Shown here: one piece after another, positions 1 to 10,429 of the stretch
How the letters are laid out: each line of letters begins with the position of its first letter
Numbering within the stretch: position 1 is the first letter of the stretch
Assembly (NCBI RefSeq): GCF_026745355.1
Contig: NC_079202.1
Coordinates: 34,972,859 to 35,036,858, forward strand
Source: Beta vulgaris subsp. vulgaris
Lineage: Eukaryota > Streptophyta > Magnoliopsida > Caryophyllales > Amaranthaceae
DNA length: 64,000 nt
Direction of reading: 5' to 3'
Notes under the pieces: generated by a model
What the model was told of the DNA's origin: nothing
Seen by the model: only the letters and a program-made list of their open reading frames with translations
Databases searched by the model: none
Made by a program: the position numbers and the translations under genes

Positions 1-1310
1 AGAATGATATTATAGATACAATTGAGTACAAATACTCAACAGTCACTCTAAAAATGAGCCAAATAGTATTCATATATTGAAAACATACTAGTGCATCCAA
101 AATATAAATAGTTAATTTGAACATCCAATCATAATATAAATAAATCTCATAAAATAAACCCAAATCAATCTTAAGATCATTTCTTTTCTTCTTCTTCAAT
201 TCCATCGCTCTATCCATGCAACATGTTTCCCGAAACATCATGCCTATTTGCTACTTTAATCCATTATCTTCATCATCCTACAGTAAGAAAATAAAAGAAT
301 CTTCAAAGTCTTATATTATAACAGAATTGATATACTTGGTAATATAAGATCAAGAAAATAGTATCAAGTCTTATCTTCATCATCCTACAGTAAGAAAATA
401 ATAGCATTTTCTGGTCTGAAAAAAAAAATCAAGAATCAGGAGCACCAAACCACAGAGTTGTAATCACTGAAGTGAGTAAGAGAACACCTAGCATTCAAGA
501 CTCAAGAGACTATATCCTAGACTCCAACAATACATATGGAGGAAAAGGAATGGAAAAATTAATTGTACCAAATAAACTAAACAAGAGTCTAATTCTTACA
601 AATTCTTCATAGCTTGTATACAAGTTTTAAAGCACGAAGAGTGATGTTTATGTTCACTTTGATATTCAGAGTGATACTTCTATTCACTTTAATTATGAAA
701 AATATAGACTATGATAATAAAAAATTACCTTCATCTAGGTGTGTAATCATCATTATCTTCCCACCTTCTTAGATTGCTTTTTTACTTTTCCTTGAGTGAA
801 ATAATTCATAAGACATTGTAGTAACTCTCATTTTCTTCATTTTCATTTTTTTGTGCTATCCTCATTTCTCTGATCTTTTCATAATATCCATCTTACTTTC
901 AACAAAAAAGAAGACATATATACTAGTTTCCAAGTTAGAGACCCACAGCCTAATTCTCAATAAGCTATGTTGTGTCCATGCAATAATTGAGCTAGTTAAG
1001 TTGCTAATGAAAGGATATAGAACCAGGAGAAAAGGTATAAGGTATACTTCTATTCATCAGATAGTGTCCTTAATGACTAATGAGAATGCAAACATGCAGA
1101 TTACTATTATTTACATGCTTATGCATGCAGGTTGAGAAAAGGAAGATAGAAGAGACATGCATCAAAACACCATAGATACATATAATACACAAATAAATAT
1201 GATATATGAAAATTACCAATTGTCTAAGCAAAACTTCTCTAACTTCCAAAACAAGAAGATAATTCTGATTTTTTTTCCTGATTTTAAAAGACAAAACTTG
1301 GTTTCTACAG

Positions 1311-1919
1311 TGAAATCAACTTTGATAAAGGATCTCTATGGTGCAATTGAGAGATTGAAGGGAGGGGTAAGAAACTCGTGTCTGTGAAGTGAGTTACTGG
1401 TTTTATTTGATTACACTTAGCTGAATATGCAATCTACTTTAAGAGGTTTATGCGGCACGAGAGAAGAACGAAGTATACATTCCAAAAGATCGTTACTACC
1501 AGGAAGAGAGTGAAAGGAAGGCATTGCAACTCTCTTTCTCTAACTGCTTGAGAGTTTCTTTTGTGTTTTCCTGCTGGTTAGTATATATTATACCATCAAG
1601 TAAACTGTTAACTGCAGTTCTAGTGTGAATATTTTCTATCTACTACTAGTGGTTCAACAACACACTACTATTTGGGCTATTTTTGTCTGCATAATTTAGG
1701 CAATGGCCAATAATATTGAGCAGATCTGAATTACATTTGAGAGCCAACAGAATGTATAGTACTTCCTCCTTTAAATTCGAGGTTTTGCATCTGTTCAGGT
1801 AATTGCAATCAAAATCATTTTTTTTTCCATTCGAATAGCAACATGAAGAACTGCAAGGTAGATTTGCAGCTCAGGTTTAAAAAAGCTCTAATTTGAGTAA
1901 AAAGCTTGAAACAACATAG
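1311..1919 (+). pseudogene. Kinesin-5 (BIMC/KRP125-type) gene fragment, three partial exons
   Basis: Three exon-like blocks read as the neck and first coiled-coil region of plant kinesin-5, the plus-end-directed tetrameric motor that slides spindle microtubules. Block 1 (1311-1366) encodes MKSTLIKDLYG-IERLK after a TTTCTACAG acceptor and ends at a GTAAGA donor. Block 2 (1446 to about 1527) encodes VYAAREKN-VYIPK-RYYQEESERKA. Block 3 (1839-1919) encodes EELQGRFAAQV, then SNLSKKLETT, and ends at a GTGATG donor. Block 3 has an in-frame TAA and a final TAG, both where the family has Gln (CAA or CAG), so these look like C-to-T decay. The motor domain and the tail are absent. Intron positions are kept, so the copy came from genomic DNA and not from mRNA. 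Identification is from memory of the family. Confidence 0.75.
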
Positions 1920-2559
1920 GTGATGCATTTTGCTACTATAAGATTAGTCAAGGTATAAATGTATAGTTGAGAACACCAAGCTTGATCCCAAAATCATAAT
2001 AATAAAGTAACACGAAGAAAATGAGAAACATACGATTTTAAAAGACCAAATCCAAGCTGAACTGAAGGCGATATTGGGAAAGACGAACCCTTATCAGCCT
2101 TTCCCCCTGCACATCAACCCCCTGCCAGAACCTACACAGCCTGCCAGCCATGCCTCCCTCCTGCATGAAATCACTGTATTACACGTAATATAAAAAATGT
2201 GCTCCATATATTTGAGTTATGTGGTGTGCTCTATAAAAAACATCAACCCCCTGCACATCAACCCACTGCCACCACCCCCCCCCTAAAAACATCAAAACTC
2301 CAAAATCATCTGAAGTAAAGAAATTCAACATTGTCTCATCAAAATTTCTCATCAATAAAACATCTTCGACATACAGAAGGAAAAATCTCAATTTAGCTAT
2401 AATGTTATGCTAAAGAGCTCAATGCTTATCAGATTCTAATTCAAAGTATTCTTCTACAACAAGTACAACAAGTATTCCCTTCTCCACCTCATGAAAAACT
2501 GATTAGTCATAACTAATCCAAAAATACAAAAGCTTTAAGGAAAAAACATACCCATAAAT

Positions 2560-2880
2560 TAAATTTCTTTTTATTTGGGAACATTGATGACAACTCTAGC
2601 ACCCACCCCACACCATCAAGATTTGAACCACAACAGCAACCTTCAACCCTCCTTGCTTCCGACAGGCCTCCACCATTTTCCCCCAATCTTCCTCCCCTTC
2701 TCCTCCCCATTTGTTAGCGCAACAGCCGTAGGCTCTGCCCCACTAAAAGTACACCTGAACACCCCCCCTTCAATCGATGCCCTCTTCACCGCATCCATCC
2801 CTAGAACCAATGGCGCCGGCAAAGGCTCCACTATCTTATCCCTGGACAACACCTTTCCCAACCCTTCCAGGTTAAATTAA
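2560..2880 (-). pseudogene. Homoserine kinase 3'-end fragment
   Basis: Read on the minus strand from about 2878, the sequence encodes LEGLGKVLSRDKIVEPLPAP, then LGMDAVKRASIEGG, then FRCTFSGAEPTAVA. This matches the C-terminal part of plant homoserine kinase, the plastid GHMP kinase that phosphorylates homoserine in Thr/Met synthesis. The family's SGAGPTAVA loop has a Gly-to-Glu change here. After RKIG the frame shifts by one base (the expected EKMVEAFRKQG continues in another frame), and a further shift precedes the decayed C-terminus at about 2580. The ATP-binding N-terminal half is missing, so this is a non-functional fragment. The 101-codon open frame on the plus strand over the same bases is a shadow. 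Confidence 0.78.
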
Positions 2881-3479
2881 CCAGCAAAAAAACTCGATAC
2901 AACAACATTAAAATCTTCAATTCTGTTAGAAATAAGAACCCTATACAATGTCAACATTAAATTTTCAATACAAACAAATTGAGCAGCCCCATCACCAAAA
3001 TTATACATTGAACAAGATCAATTGTCAAAAAAAATAAAATTGAACAATATTATTTAAACGCTTGAAAAAATTCGAATCAAAACTAACCGTATGGAAGAAA
3101 GATTAAGATTGAACGCCGATGGAAGCCGTTTGATTTTGGAGCTGTGGTGAATGAACTACATGCGGTGCGTGCATGAATACCTCCCTCGATCCTAGGTGGT
3201 GAATGAATTCAAGAACATAAACCTTTTTTTAGAGGAATAACCTAAACCTAGGAGAACAATACTCTGCATATTAAAAATTATTGTGTTTTTGTGGACTTAC
3301 GGAGTATTATCCTTGATGGCTGATAAAGCGCCAACATAACATTTTGGATTGACTCAAAACAAATTGATGGGTTGGAAATTACTCAATTAATTTGAAATTA
3401 GTTTTGTAAGTATAACTACTTCTAAAAGACATTAATAAAAAAGAAAATTATAATGTTATATTAAAAACGTTGCTCATTT

Positions 3480-3774
3480 TCAAAAAAAAAAAAAAAATTG
3501 TACTCTAAAAAAAATTACTTGTTCTAAAGTGTTACTTTAAAATGTGTTATATATCAAAGTGTTACTTAAAAGTGTTATCTATCGTAAAGTATTACATCAA
3601 AATGCTACTCAATTGAAAAAGTGCTACATCAAAGTGTTACTTATAAAAAAAGTGTTACATTAAGTGTTACATATTAATAAAGTGCTACTAAGGTGTTACG
3701 TACTTATTTGAGAAATTTAAATTTTGAAAAGTGTTACCCTATATATGTTACCTTAGACCAACTTTGTACTAGTG
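3480..3774. repeat. CACTA subterminal repeat array and terminus
   Basis: At least eight degenerate copies of an AAGTGTTAC/AAGTGCTAC motif occur at short intervals between about 3535 and 3735. The array is followed by GGTAACA-like inverted forms and the terminal TACTAGTG at 3767-3774. Repeated subterminal motifs of this kind are the transposase-binding region of CACTA elements. The inverted terminus reads CACTAGTACAAAG and shares its first eight bases with the complete CACTA element at 6200-7911, although the subterminal motif differs, so the two are different families. Confidence 0.6.
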
Positions 3775-4197
3775 AAACAAAAAAGCGGCTGACACAGCGG
3801 TCCAAAAGAACCAAAACCAATCACAAAGAGGAAAAAGAGAAATAACTTGGCTTTTGAGTAAGCCATGAAGCTGTAGAACAAAAGTGAAGAAGATCCTCGG
3901 ACGACGAACAAACTACGAAGCTTGAACCACGGACTTCGGAATTCCGAACTCGGAACTCGAAAAAAGCTCGGAAACCTCGGAAGATGCGTTATAAAGGAAA
4001 CACAAACAAGGACCTTGGGCCAAGATCGGCCCTCGACTATGCTACCATGCAAACCGCTTCATAGACTCCTTAAATCACAACATCCTCCGACAACGCCTCC
4101 TAACTTCAAATCTCTCCTAAATCCTGATACTAAGCTCGAACCGACACCAAAACGACCCAAAATCCGCATAAGATTGGCGGATAACTTGGACACATCA
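3775..4197 (-). repeat. 3' LTR of the Athila-like element, truncated
   Basis: These bases align with 15662-16151, including a run from CCAATCACAAAGAGG to TTGGACACATCA with scattered differences. The left copy lacks a roughly 60-base GC-rich block (TCGCGACTCGCGAC type) present at 15688-15735. In element orientation the LTR begins TGATGTGTCC at 4197. Only the first 420 or so of about 1,410 bases are present; the remainder is cut off by the CACTA terminus at 3774. Confidence 0.88.
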
Positions 4198-4212
4198 AAT
4201 TCCCCCACGCTT
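4198..4212 (-). other. Polypurine tract of the Athila-like element
   Basis: On the minus strand AAGCGTGGGGGAATT lies immediately before the LTR start TGATGTGTCC. This is the expected position and composition of the plus-strand primer. Confidence 0.7.
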
Positions 4213-5100
4213 AAAACTTACTCGACATCGAGTAAAAGAAAAAAAGAACTCAACACACCCAAGCCCCAAAATACACCATACCATGCCAACCTCCGGAATC
4301 GCCATCCACAAAACACAAAAGCCAATCGACAAAATCTACCCCAAAAGAATTCTTCTATACAGATGAACCTCGAATCCTGAAAGGTCTCGGGACACGATCA
4401 TCAACAATGACCTCCCAACTCCAACCTACCCAAAATGCAAGGAAACTAAGGCACGAGGGTGAGTGATCCCCCCACGCTTAGCTTCGTGCTCCGACCAAAT
4501 GATACCACACGCAACAAAAGAAAATAAGCCAAAAAGAAATGTACTGCCCGCCCTCAAAGGACACAAAACAAGAACCTAATGTAGCCCGGAAACACCGACT
4601 CTAATGCCACCACCTTATGACGCCGACACCGACAAATGAGGATCAAAGCAAATTTTCTTTTTTCTCTCATTTTGCCTACGAGCCCTTTCGGGTTTTTCAT
4701 TTCATTTTTTTTTCCATCTCTCTTCTTTTTTTCGGCTCACAAAACTCACCCGCTCAACTAGCTCTTTTTTGCATAGGCCGCCTTTTCGGGTTTTCGACCT
4801 ATTCGAGCCCACAATTTTGCCCGAGTCGCCCGCCCTTACAGGTTTTCAACTCAGCGGGATTGTTCTTTCTTTCTTTTTCATTTTTTAAAAATTTTCATTC
4901 ATCAAATTACCATAATATATAAAAAACAAACCAAAACAGAACAAACTAAAATAAGTTAAAATATCACCACATTTAATCAATCACTCCCCCATGCTGATTA
5001 TGCACATTGTCCTCAATGTGGAAAGGACAAATACGAATAAGAGGGGAAAGGGAAAAGGAAAACCTCTAAGATCTCGAGGGGCCCCCACGCTCAAACCTGC
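4213..5100 (-). other. Non-coding 3' region of the Athila-like element
   Basis: No convincing coding sequence was found. On the minus strand two further G-rich tracts occur: at about 4469-4480 (AAGCGTGGGGGGATC) and at about 4983-4993 (CATGGGGGAGTG). The second is preceded by TTGAGGACAATGTGCAT, a sequence commonly seen downstream of the last ORF in Athila-type elements. The open frames here are short and of skewed composition. Confidence 0.5.
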
Positions 5101-7215
5101 GGGCTGCCCTACGGGCCTCTCTCTCATGGGGCATATAATGCGCGCCGCCTCAATCTCGGAAGTGGGATCAAAGTACTAGGAGTCTTGGTTCTCCGGTCCC
5201 TGGGGTGGATAATGGGACACAAAGAGGTTATTCATGGCCGAAACCATGGAACCAACTGAATTGATTTGGTTCTCCATCCTGTACATCCTATCCTACATCT
5301 ATCCCAAATCGCCCCTAACACTGGACAGTTGCTCAGTTACCTAAGCCTGAAACTGGGCGTGAGAGATGTAACCCTGCTCCTGCTGGTACTGCTGAAACTG
5401 TTGTGGCTGAGGCACGGGTTGGACCTCTTCAGGTCCCTCTAACCTAATTCCTCCACCACCCCCCGGGGATACCTCGCATTAGGGGGAAGGAAGAGCTCCT
5501 CATGGGTAGTCTGCTCTGTGATGGCCACTCGCTCATGTGGTAAAGCCATATACCTGACATTCCTCACCCCAAAGAGCCACATATATCTCGTCTCATCTCC
5601 TATGGTTTTAAATTGAAGCATGGTAATACTCCTCAAGACAATGGTATCGTAGCAGTTAGAATCACGAGAATACCGACCACTAGCTGTCCCTAAAGGGGTC
5701 AATATGGGGGGTGCCCTTCTTTTCCACGGGCACCTGGACACCTAGTTGGGAGGCTAAAAGGCTAATCATTCCCCCCACACTCAACTTCCCTGAGGTCTTC
5801 CCCTCAGCCGACTGAGCTAAGCACTAATCCACCCAGATTTTCACCCAATCTGGACACGCCTCCCCTTGAGGTGTCATGGCCCAAAGACATTTAAGATAAA
5901 ATTCCAGTAAATTAGTGGGCTCTCCTACACAAAAGACAGTCATAGACAAAAGACGATACACGTAGCGTGAGCCGGGGTGGGGAATAGTGCTACTCTTGCA
6001 GTGGCTATGCCACGTGCGACCACCCCAGTGATTTTGTACCAAAAAACAGCAGGATTATAGCTCTTAGTCTCCAAAAAGTCATCATCGGCCATAAAGTCCA
6101 AAGCAAAAGCACTCTCTATCTCAAGGAAATTCATCTTGTATTGGTTGTAATTGAGAGAAAAAGTGATGTGTTCAGATTCATCATCGGTTTTCGGAATGCC
6201 ACTAGTAGAAAAAGGTCGATTTGCGTCGGACTTGAGACCTCTAATTGCGTCGGACTTGGGTCCGACTGGACAGGTCTCGACGCAAATGACCTAGAACTGA
6301 TCAGCGTCGTATGTGGAAATGACGCAGATGTTTTAGCTATTTGCGTCGCACGTTGTATACTGTGCGACGCAAATTGGTCTTCCCAACCCATACAAACTAC
6401 AGGCGGGATATAAAGGGATATAAGTGGAATTTGCATCGCACATAACAGGGGGTGCGACGCAAATCACTACGTCGCACCTTGCGCCATGTGCGACGCAAAT
6501 GACCTAATGTAAAAAAAAAAAAACACAGTACCAAAGCATGAATGCTTTAGTACTACATTCGAGGAAAAAGAAACGAGGAAGAAATTAAAAGAACCAGATT
6601 TAACTAGTGAAACCAATGACGATGATTAAAAAACGAGATAATGATTAAACCAGATCTAACATACAACAAAAAACGAGATATAACAGAAATGAAACGAAAT
6701 TAAACGAGATAATAATAACCAGAAAACCTCAAGAGTACAAATTGTCTTGCGTCGATTAAGAAACGAAAAAAATCTAACATATATCAAAAATAAAAAATTC
6801 AGATCTAACATACAACAAAAAAACGAGATTAAAAAAATAAATTTAAAAAAAAACCAGATCTAATAGTCAGAAATTTCACTAAATATATTTTTAAAAAATT
6901 ACAAATCGCCGAAATGGAACAAACAAAATTCGCCAAAAACCATATCTCGTTCTTCAATCTCGTTCTTCAAATCTCTTTCTTCAAATCGCCAAAAACCAGA
7001 TTTAACAAAAAGAAATCTCGTTCTTCTTCAAATCTCGTTCTTCAAATTTAAAAAATAAACATAAATATGGAAAAACAAAGAAATTTAAAATAAAATTTGA
7101 ACTAAAATTACCTGAGAATCGCGAAATGGAACGAACGAAATTCGCTGCTCTTCTTCGAACGTTAGATCTGAGAAAGGGTTGGTGTTTTTTCAATTTTCAT
7201 TCGTTGCTTACTTCG

Positions 7216-7368
7216 AATGTGATGTCGTTGTTGGTGTTTGAAGCGATGGAGTTTAAAAAATAACGAATGTGATGTCGTTGTTGGTGTTTGAAGCGGCGGA
7301 GTTTAACAAATAACGAATGTGATGTCGATGTTGGTGTTTGAAGCGGCGGAGTTTAAAAAATAACGAAT
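7216..7368. repeat. Three tandem copies of a ~51-bp unit inside the CACTA element
   Basis: The unit CGAATGTGATGTCG(T/A)TGTTGG...GGAGTTTAA(A/C)AAATAA occurs at about 7216, 7264 and 7316, with few differences between copies. Confidence 0.85.
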
Positions 7369-7416
7369 GTGATGTGTTCGACGGAGATGGAGAATAAAAT
7401 TTGAAGAGAAGAGAGA

Positions 7417-7420
<4 letters not shown>

Positions 7421-7467
<47 letters not shown>
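7421..7467. repeat. (GA)n microsatellite
   Basis: An uninterrupted GA dinucleotide run of about 23 units. It is followed by two copies of a GAGAATTGAGAGGGAGGGAG block (about 7473-7525). Confidence 0.95.
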
Positions 7468-7468
<1 letters not shown>

Positions 7469-8246
7469 CACTGAGAATTGAGAGGGAGGGAGAGGCGTTG
7501 AGAATTGAGAGGGAGGGAGAGGCGTGTGAGGGCTAGGGTTTCTGAAATAAAAAGGGTATAGTGGGCCTTGTGAAATAAAAAGGGTATAGTGGCCTTAATA
7601 TGCGTCGCACATTGAATACGTGCGTTGGAAATTGGGTATTTTGCAACGCACCTAAAAGACGTGCGACGCATAGTTTGAATTTTTTTTAATGTAGAGACGA
7701 TTTGCGTCGCATGAGTCAGGGTATCCGATGCACATTTGGCTTTTGCAACGCATGTAAGGCATGTGCGACGCAAATGGGACAGATCTGGTGCTTATGTAAC
7801 CATGTTTTGCATCGCACTCCTCTTTATGTGCGATGCAAATTACGTTATTGCGTCGTTTTGCCTTTCATGCTACGCAAATAGGTGACGCAAATCGTCTTTT
7901 TTCTACTAGTGTGCTTTTGTAAGGTCGAAAGGAACTTGAGGGTGTACCGCTCATAAGTTCGGGCCCTCTTCCATAGAAAGTTTTTGAGGCCAACCTTGTC
8001 GAGAAGAAACTCAACTGAGCTAGCCAATCCCAATTTTTCTAGGGTAGGGTGATCCGCAAACTTAGTTTCTTGTATCACCCTCCCTGGTCTATCAAGGCGG
8101 TCCCATCGCCTTTTAGCTTGGTCACTTAGCTTCATAAGGCGACGGGAGTTAATGTGGGGGACAGGCTCTGTTTGGCTTCTCTTGCTCATTTTTTTCAACT
8201 TAGAAGAACTAACAACAACAAGGGTTGGACACAAGAACACAAACAA

Positions 8247-8832
8247 ACAATAACACTCTTACACTCCAAACACCCTCCACACACCAATAAGCAACTACCA
8301 ATTCGCAAATAAGGTCAATCACACCAACAACACCACACAACTCAACAATTTCAATCAACTACTACAAACAATGAATTAATCAAGCTACAACTCTACAATT
8401 AAGCAAGAACAAGATATTTCAAGCAAAATCAAAGAGAAGTAGGAAAGAGGGTGTTATACCAAAATGTAAGTGAAATAGTGTTATGTAGGGTCATTAAAAC
8501 TTGTAAATAGCTTCCCTAAGCATGTAGAATGATCTTCCAAGCTTCAATTCGGATGGTGTTGCTCCAAATCAAAAAGCCCCAAATTCAAGGGTTTGGTAGA
8601 AGGTGATGATTTTCAGAAATTGTGGAGAGATTATGATGTGAAGGAGAGTAAAAAGTAGAGAATTTGTGTAGAGAAGTGAAAATGAGAAGATTAGAGGAGA
8701 GATTTGAGGTGAAGATTGGAGAGCGGGAGATGAGATGAGGTCCTTGAGTGATTTTGAGAGTGAGAGAGTGTGCTGAGAGAGGGGAGCTTCATGTGAAATG
8801 TTTGAGAGAGATAAAAGGGAGGCGTTATTAAG

Positions 8833-8863
<31 letters not shown>

Positions 8864-9301
8864 CGGCTGTCGCGAGTCGCGACTAGCCTCGCCAGTCACA
8901 ACCTTCACAATCGCGACTTGCGATGTTCATCGCGACTTGCGATGTTCATCGCGGCTTGCGAGTGTCTTCTTTTTTACTGTTTGGTTCTTTGATTTCCTTC
9001 CTAGCTGAACAACGTCCCTCATTTTTTCTATGCTCCCTCTTCACTCTTGTCCACCTATCACTCTCATTGTTCTTTCATGCTTTTGCTCACACACCAATAA
9101 CCAACTCTCGTCTTTTGATACTCGCTCATCAACATTTTTACACACAAAAACTTCACAAGTCACAAACTTTCCTTCTATTCCCTGCAAAACAAACAACCAC
9201 AAGCATAATATCTCCAAAAAAATCAAAATAAAACTAACTTTATACATTATATGCAACAAGCTCGTTTATTTACCGTCGTCGACACGACTTACAACTAAGG
9301 T
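8247..9301 (-). other. Non-coding gap between integrase and the extra ORF of the Athila-like element
   Basis: No coding signal was found. The region holds a 26-base A run (8838-8863). Directly after it is a GC-rich block (8864-8960) with repeated TCGCGACT/ATCGCGACTTGCGATGTTC units, related to the GC-rich block in the 5' LTR at about 15688. In this lineage the extra ORF is thought to be expressed from a separate transcript, so a promoter here is possible but not shown. Confidence 0.5.
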
Positions 9302-10348
9302 CTAACCATAGTTTGGATCACCGAGAGGAACATCCTTGGCCCCGACTTCTTTAAATCCTTCAAAGTATGGTTTAAGCCGCTCTCCATTTACCTTCAAAAT
9401 CTTTGAGGTGGCTTCACTTTGGATTTCCACAGCTCCATCTGGAAACACTTTCACAATAATGAATGGCCCTATCCATCTAGAACGCAATTTTCCTGGAAAA
9501 AGACGTAGGCGGGACTGAAATAACAAGAGGACCTTTTGGCCCACCTTAAACTCTTTCCTTATAATTAGCTTGTCATGCCATGCCTTAGTCTTTGCTTTGT
9601 AAATCGCTGCGTTTTCATAAGCCTCGTTCCTTATCTTCTCCAATTCTTGCAACTGTAACTTCCGATGCAATCCAACTTCATCCAAGGCCATGTTAAAGTT
9701 TTTGACAGCCCAATATGCTTTGCGCTCAAGCTCTACTGGAAGGTGACACGGCTTTCCAAACACAAATCGGTATGGTGAAATACCAATGGGAGTTTTATAA
9801 GTTGTCCTATATGCCCATAATGCATCCTCCAATCGTAAGCTCCAATCCTTCCTACTGAGATTCACCGTTTTCTCCAAGATTGATTTGATCTCGCCATTAG
9901 ACACCTCCGCTTGGCCATTTGTTTGTGGATGGTAGGCCGTCGAGGTCTTGTGATTCACATGATACTTTTCCAGTAGCGCACCTATCGTTCGATTCCAAAA
10001 ATGGGTTCCCTTGTCACTAATCAATGCCCTTGGAATTCCAAACCTGCAAAATATGTGAGATTTCACAAAATCTGCAACCACCTTAGCATCGTCAGTACGA
10101 GTGGCCTTAGCCTCCACCCATTTTGATAGATAATCCACTACTAAAAGAATATACATGAAACCAAAAAAGGCCGGGAAAGGTCCCATAAAGTCAATGCCCC
10201 GCACATCAAAGATTTCACAATACAAAACCGCACTTTGAGGCATTTCATTCCTTTGGGATATATTCCCGACCCTTTGACCACTATCACAAGATTTACAGAA
10301 ATGAAATGCATCCCTATGAAGACTCGGCCAATAAAAACGACATTCCAA
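9302..10348 (-). CDS. Athila-like pol: integrase segment (open frame)
   Basis: A 348-residue open frame covers the end of the zinc-binding region (CKSC at residues 18-21), the catalytic core and the C-terminal domain. The DDE residues are visible in [16 protein letters not shown] and [19 protein letters not shown] and [18 protein letters not shown] are typical gypsy integrase features, and the end ([12 protein letters not shown]) is typical of the Athila/Tat group. Integrase inserts the cDNA copy into the host chromosome. This is the best-preserved part of the element. It is separated from RNase H by a frame change near 10430, where a stop interrupts the polyprotein. It is a segment of a polyprotein, not a free-standing gene. 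Confidence 0.9.
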   Translation of the reverse strand: MECRFYWPSLHRDAFHFCKSCDSGQRVGNISQRNEMPQSAVLYCEIFDVRGIDFMGPFPAFFGFMYILLVVDYLSKWVEAKATRTDDAKVVADFVKSHIFCRFGIPRALISDKGTHFWNRTIGALLEKYHVNHKTSTAYHPQTNGQAEVSNGEIKSILEKTVNLSRKDWSLRLEDALWAYRTTYKTPIGISPYRFVFGKPCHLPVELERKAYWAVKNFNMALDEVGLHRKLQLQELEKIRNEAYENAAIYKAKTKAWHDKLIIRKEFKVGQKVLLLFQSRLRLFPGKLRSRWIGPFIIVKVFPDGAVEIQSEATSKILKVNGERLKPYFEGFKEVGAKDVPLGDPNYG

Positions 10349-10429
10349 TACCTTTCGTGCCGTCCTCTTTGCTCCAAAATGACCCCTATCAGGAATACAT
10401 CTCCTTACTTTTTTATCTGCGTAGTGCTT

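Larger units (their letters stand above)
1..3774. mobile_element. Right part of a CACTA transposon (left end outside window) carrying host gene fragments
   Basis: The segment ends at 3774 in ...TACTAGTG, the expected terminus of a CACTA element. About 290 bases of AGTGTTAC-type subterminal repeats lie just inside it. The base after the end (AAAC...) starts abruptly inside an Athila LTR, whose intact copy at 15662 reads straight through this point. So something at least 3.77 kb long interrupts the LTR here, and its other end is not in the window. No transposase was recognised. The segment contains pieces of a kinesin-5 gene and a homoserine kinase gene on opposite strands, which resembles transduplication by CACTA elements. 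The terminus is seen directly; that the whole stretch is one element is inferred. I see nothing recognisable in 1-1300 and 1925-2555. Confidence 0.6.
6200..7911. mobile_element. Complete non-autonomous CACTA transposon, 1,712 bp
   Basis: The left end CACTAGTAGAAAAAG and the right end CTTTTTTCTACTAGTG are terminal inverted repeats, extended imperfectly to about 28 bases (through CGATTTGCGTC). They are flanked by a 3-bp target duplication TGC (6197-6199 and 7912-7914). Both subterminal regions are packed with TTTGCGTCGCA and its inverse TGCGACGCAAA (about 6213-6500 and 7600-7885). The interior has no transposase, only AT-rich DNA, a GA microsatellite and short tandem repeats, so mobility would depend on a related autonomous element. 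It disrupts the extra ORF of the Athila element. Confidence 0.94.
5101..8246 (-). pseudogene. Athila-type extra ORF (ORF1/Transposase_32-like), split by a CACTA insertion
   Basis: The start is at 8246 or at the internal Met near 8189 (MSKRSQTEP). The N-terminal part includes RRWDRLDRPG and ends in YTLKFLSTLQK at the insertion point. After the CACTA element it resumes near 6196 with ITFSLNYNQYKMNFLEIESAF, then SYNPAVFWYKITG, and downstream VEK-like and ELFLPPNARYP segments to about 5439 with several frame changes. The blocks FLSTLQ, xITFxLNxxxY and (W)xxITG resemble the Athila ORF1-like family found after pol. Its function in these elements is unresolved; an envelope-like role has been proposed but nothing here shows it. 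The frame on the two sides of the insertion differs by one base, so decay or sequence error is present apart from the insertion. Confidence 0.62.

Noticed and set aside
2575..2880. 101-codon plus-strand gene
   Set aside because: It lies antisense to a recognisable homoserine kinase fragment and is Pro/Ser-rich only because of that.
6213..7885. CRISPR-like array from regularly repeated TGCGACGCAAA
   Set aside because: Repeats are short, occur in both orientations, have unequal spacing and sit inside CACTA ends of a plant genome.
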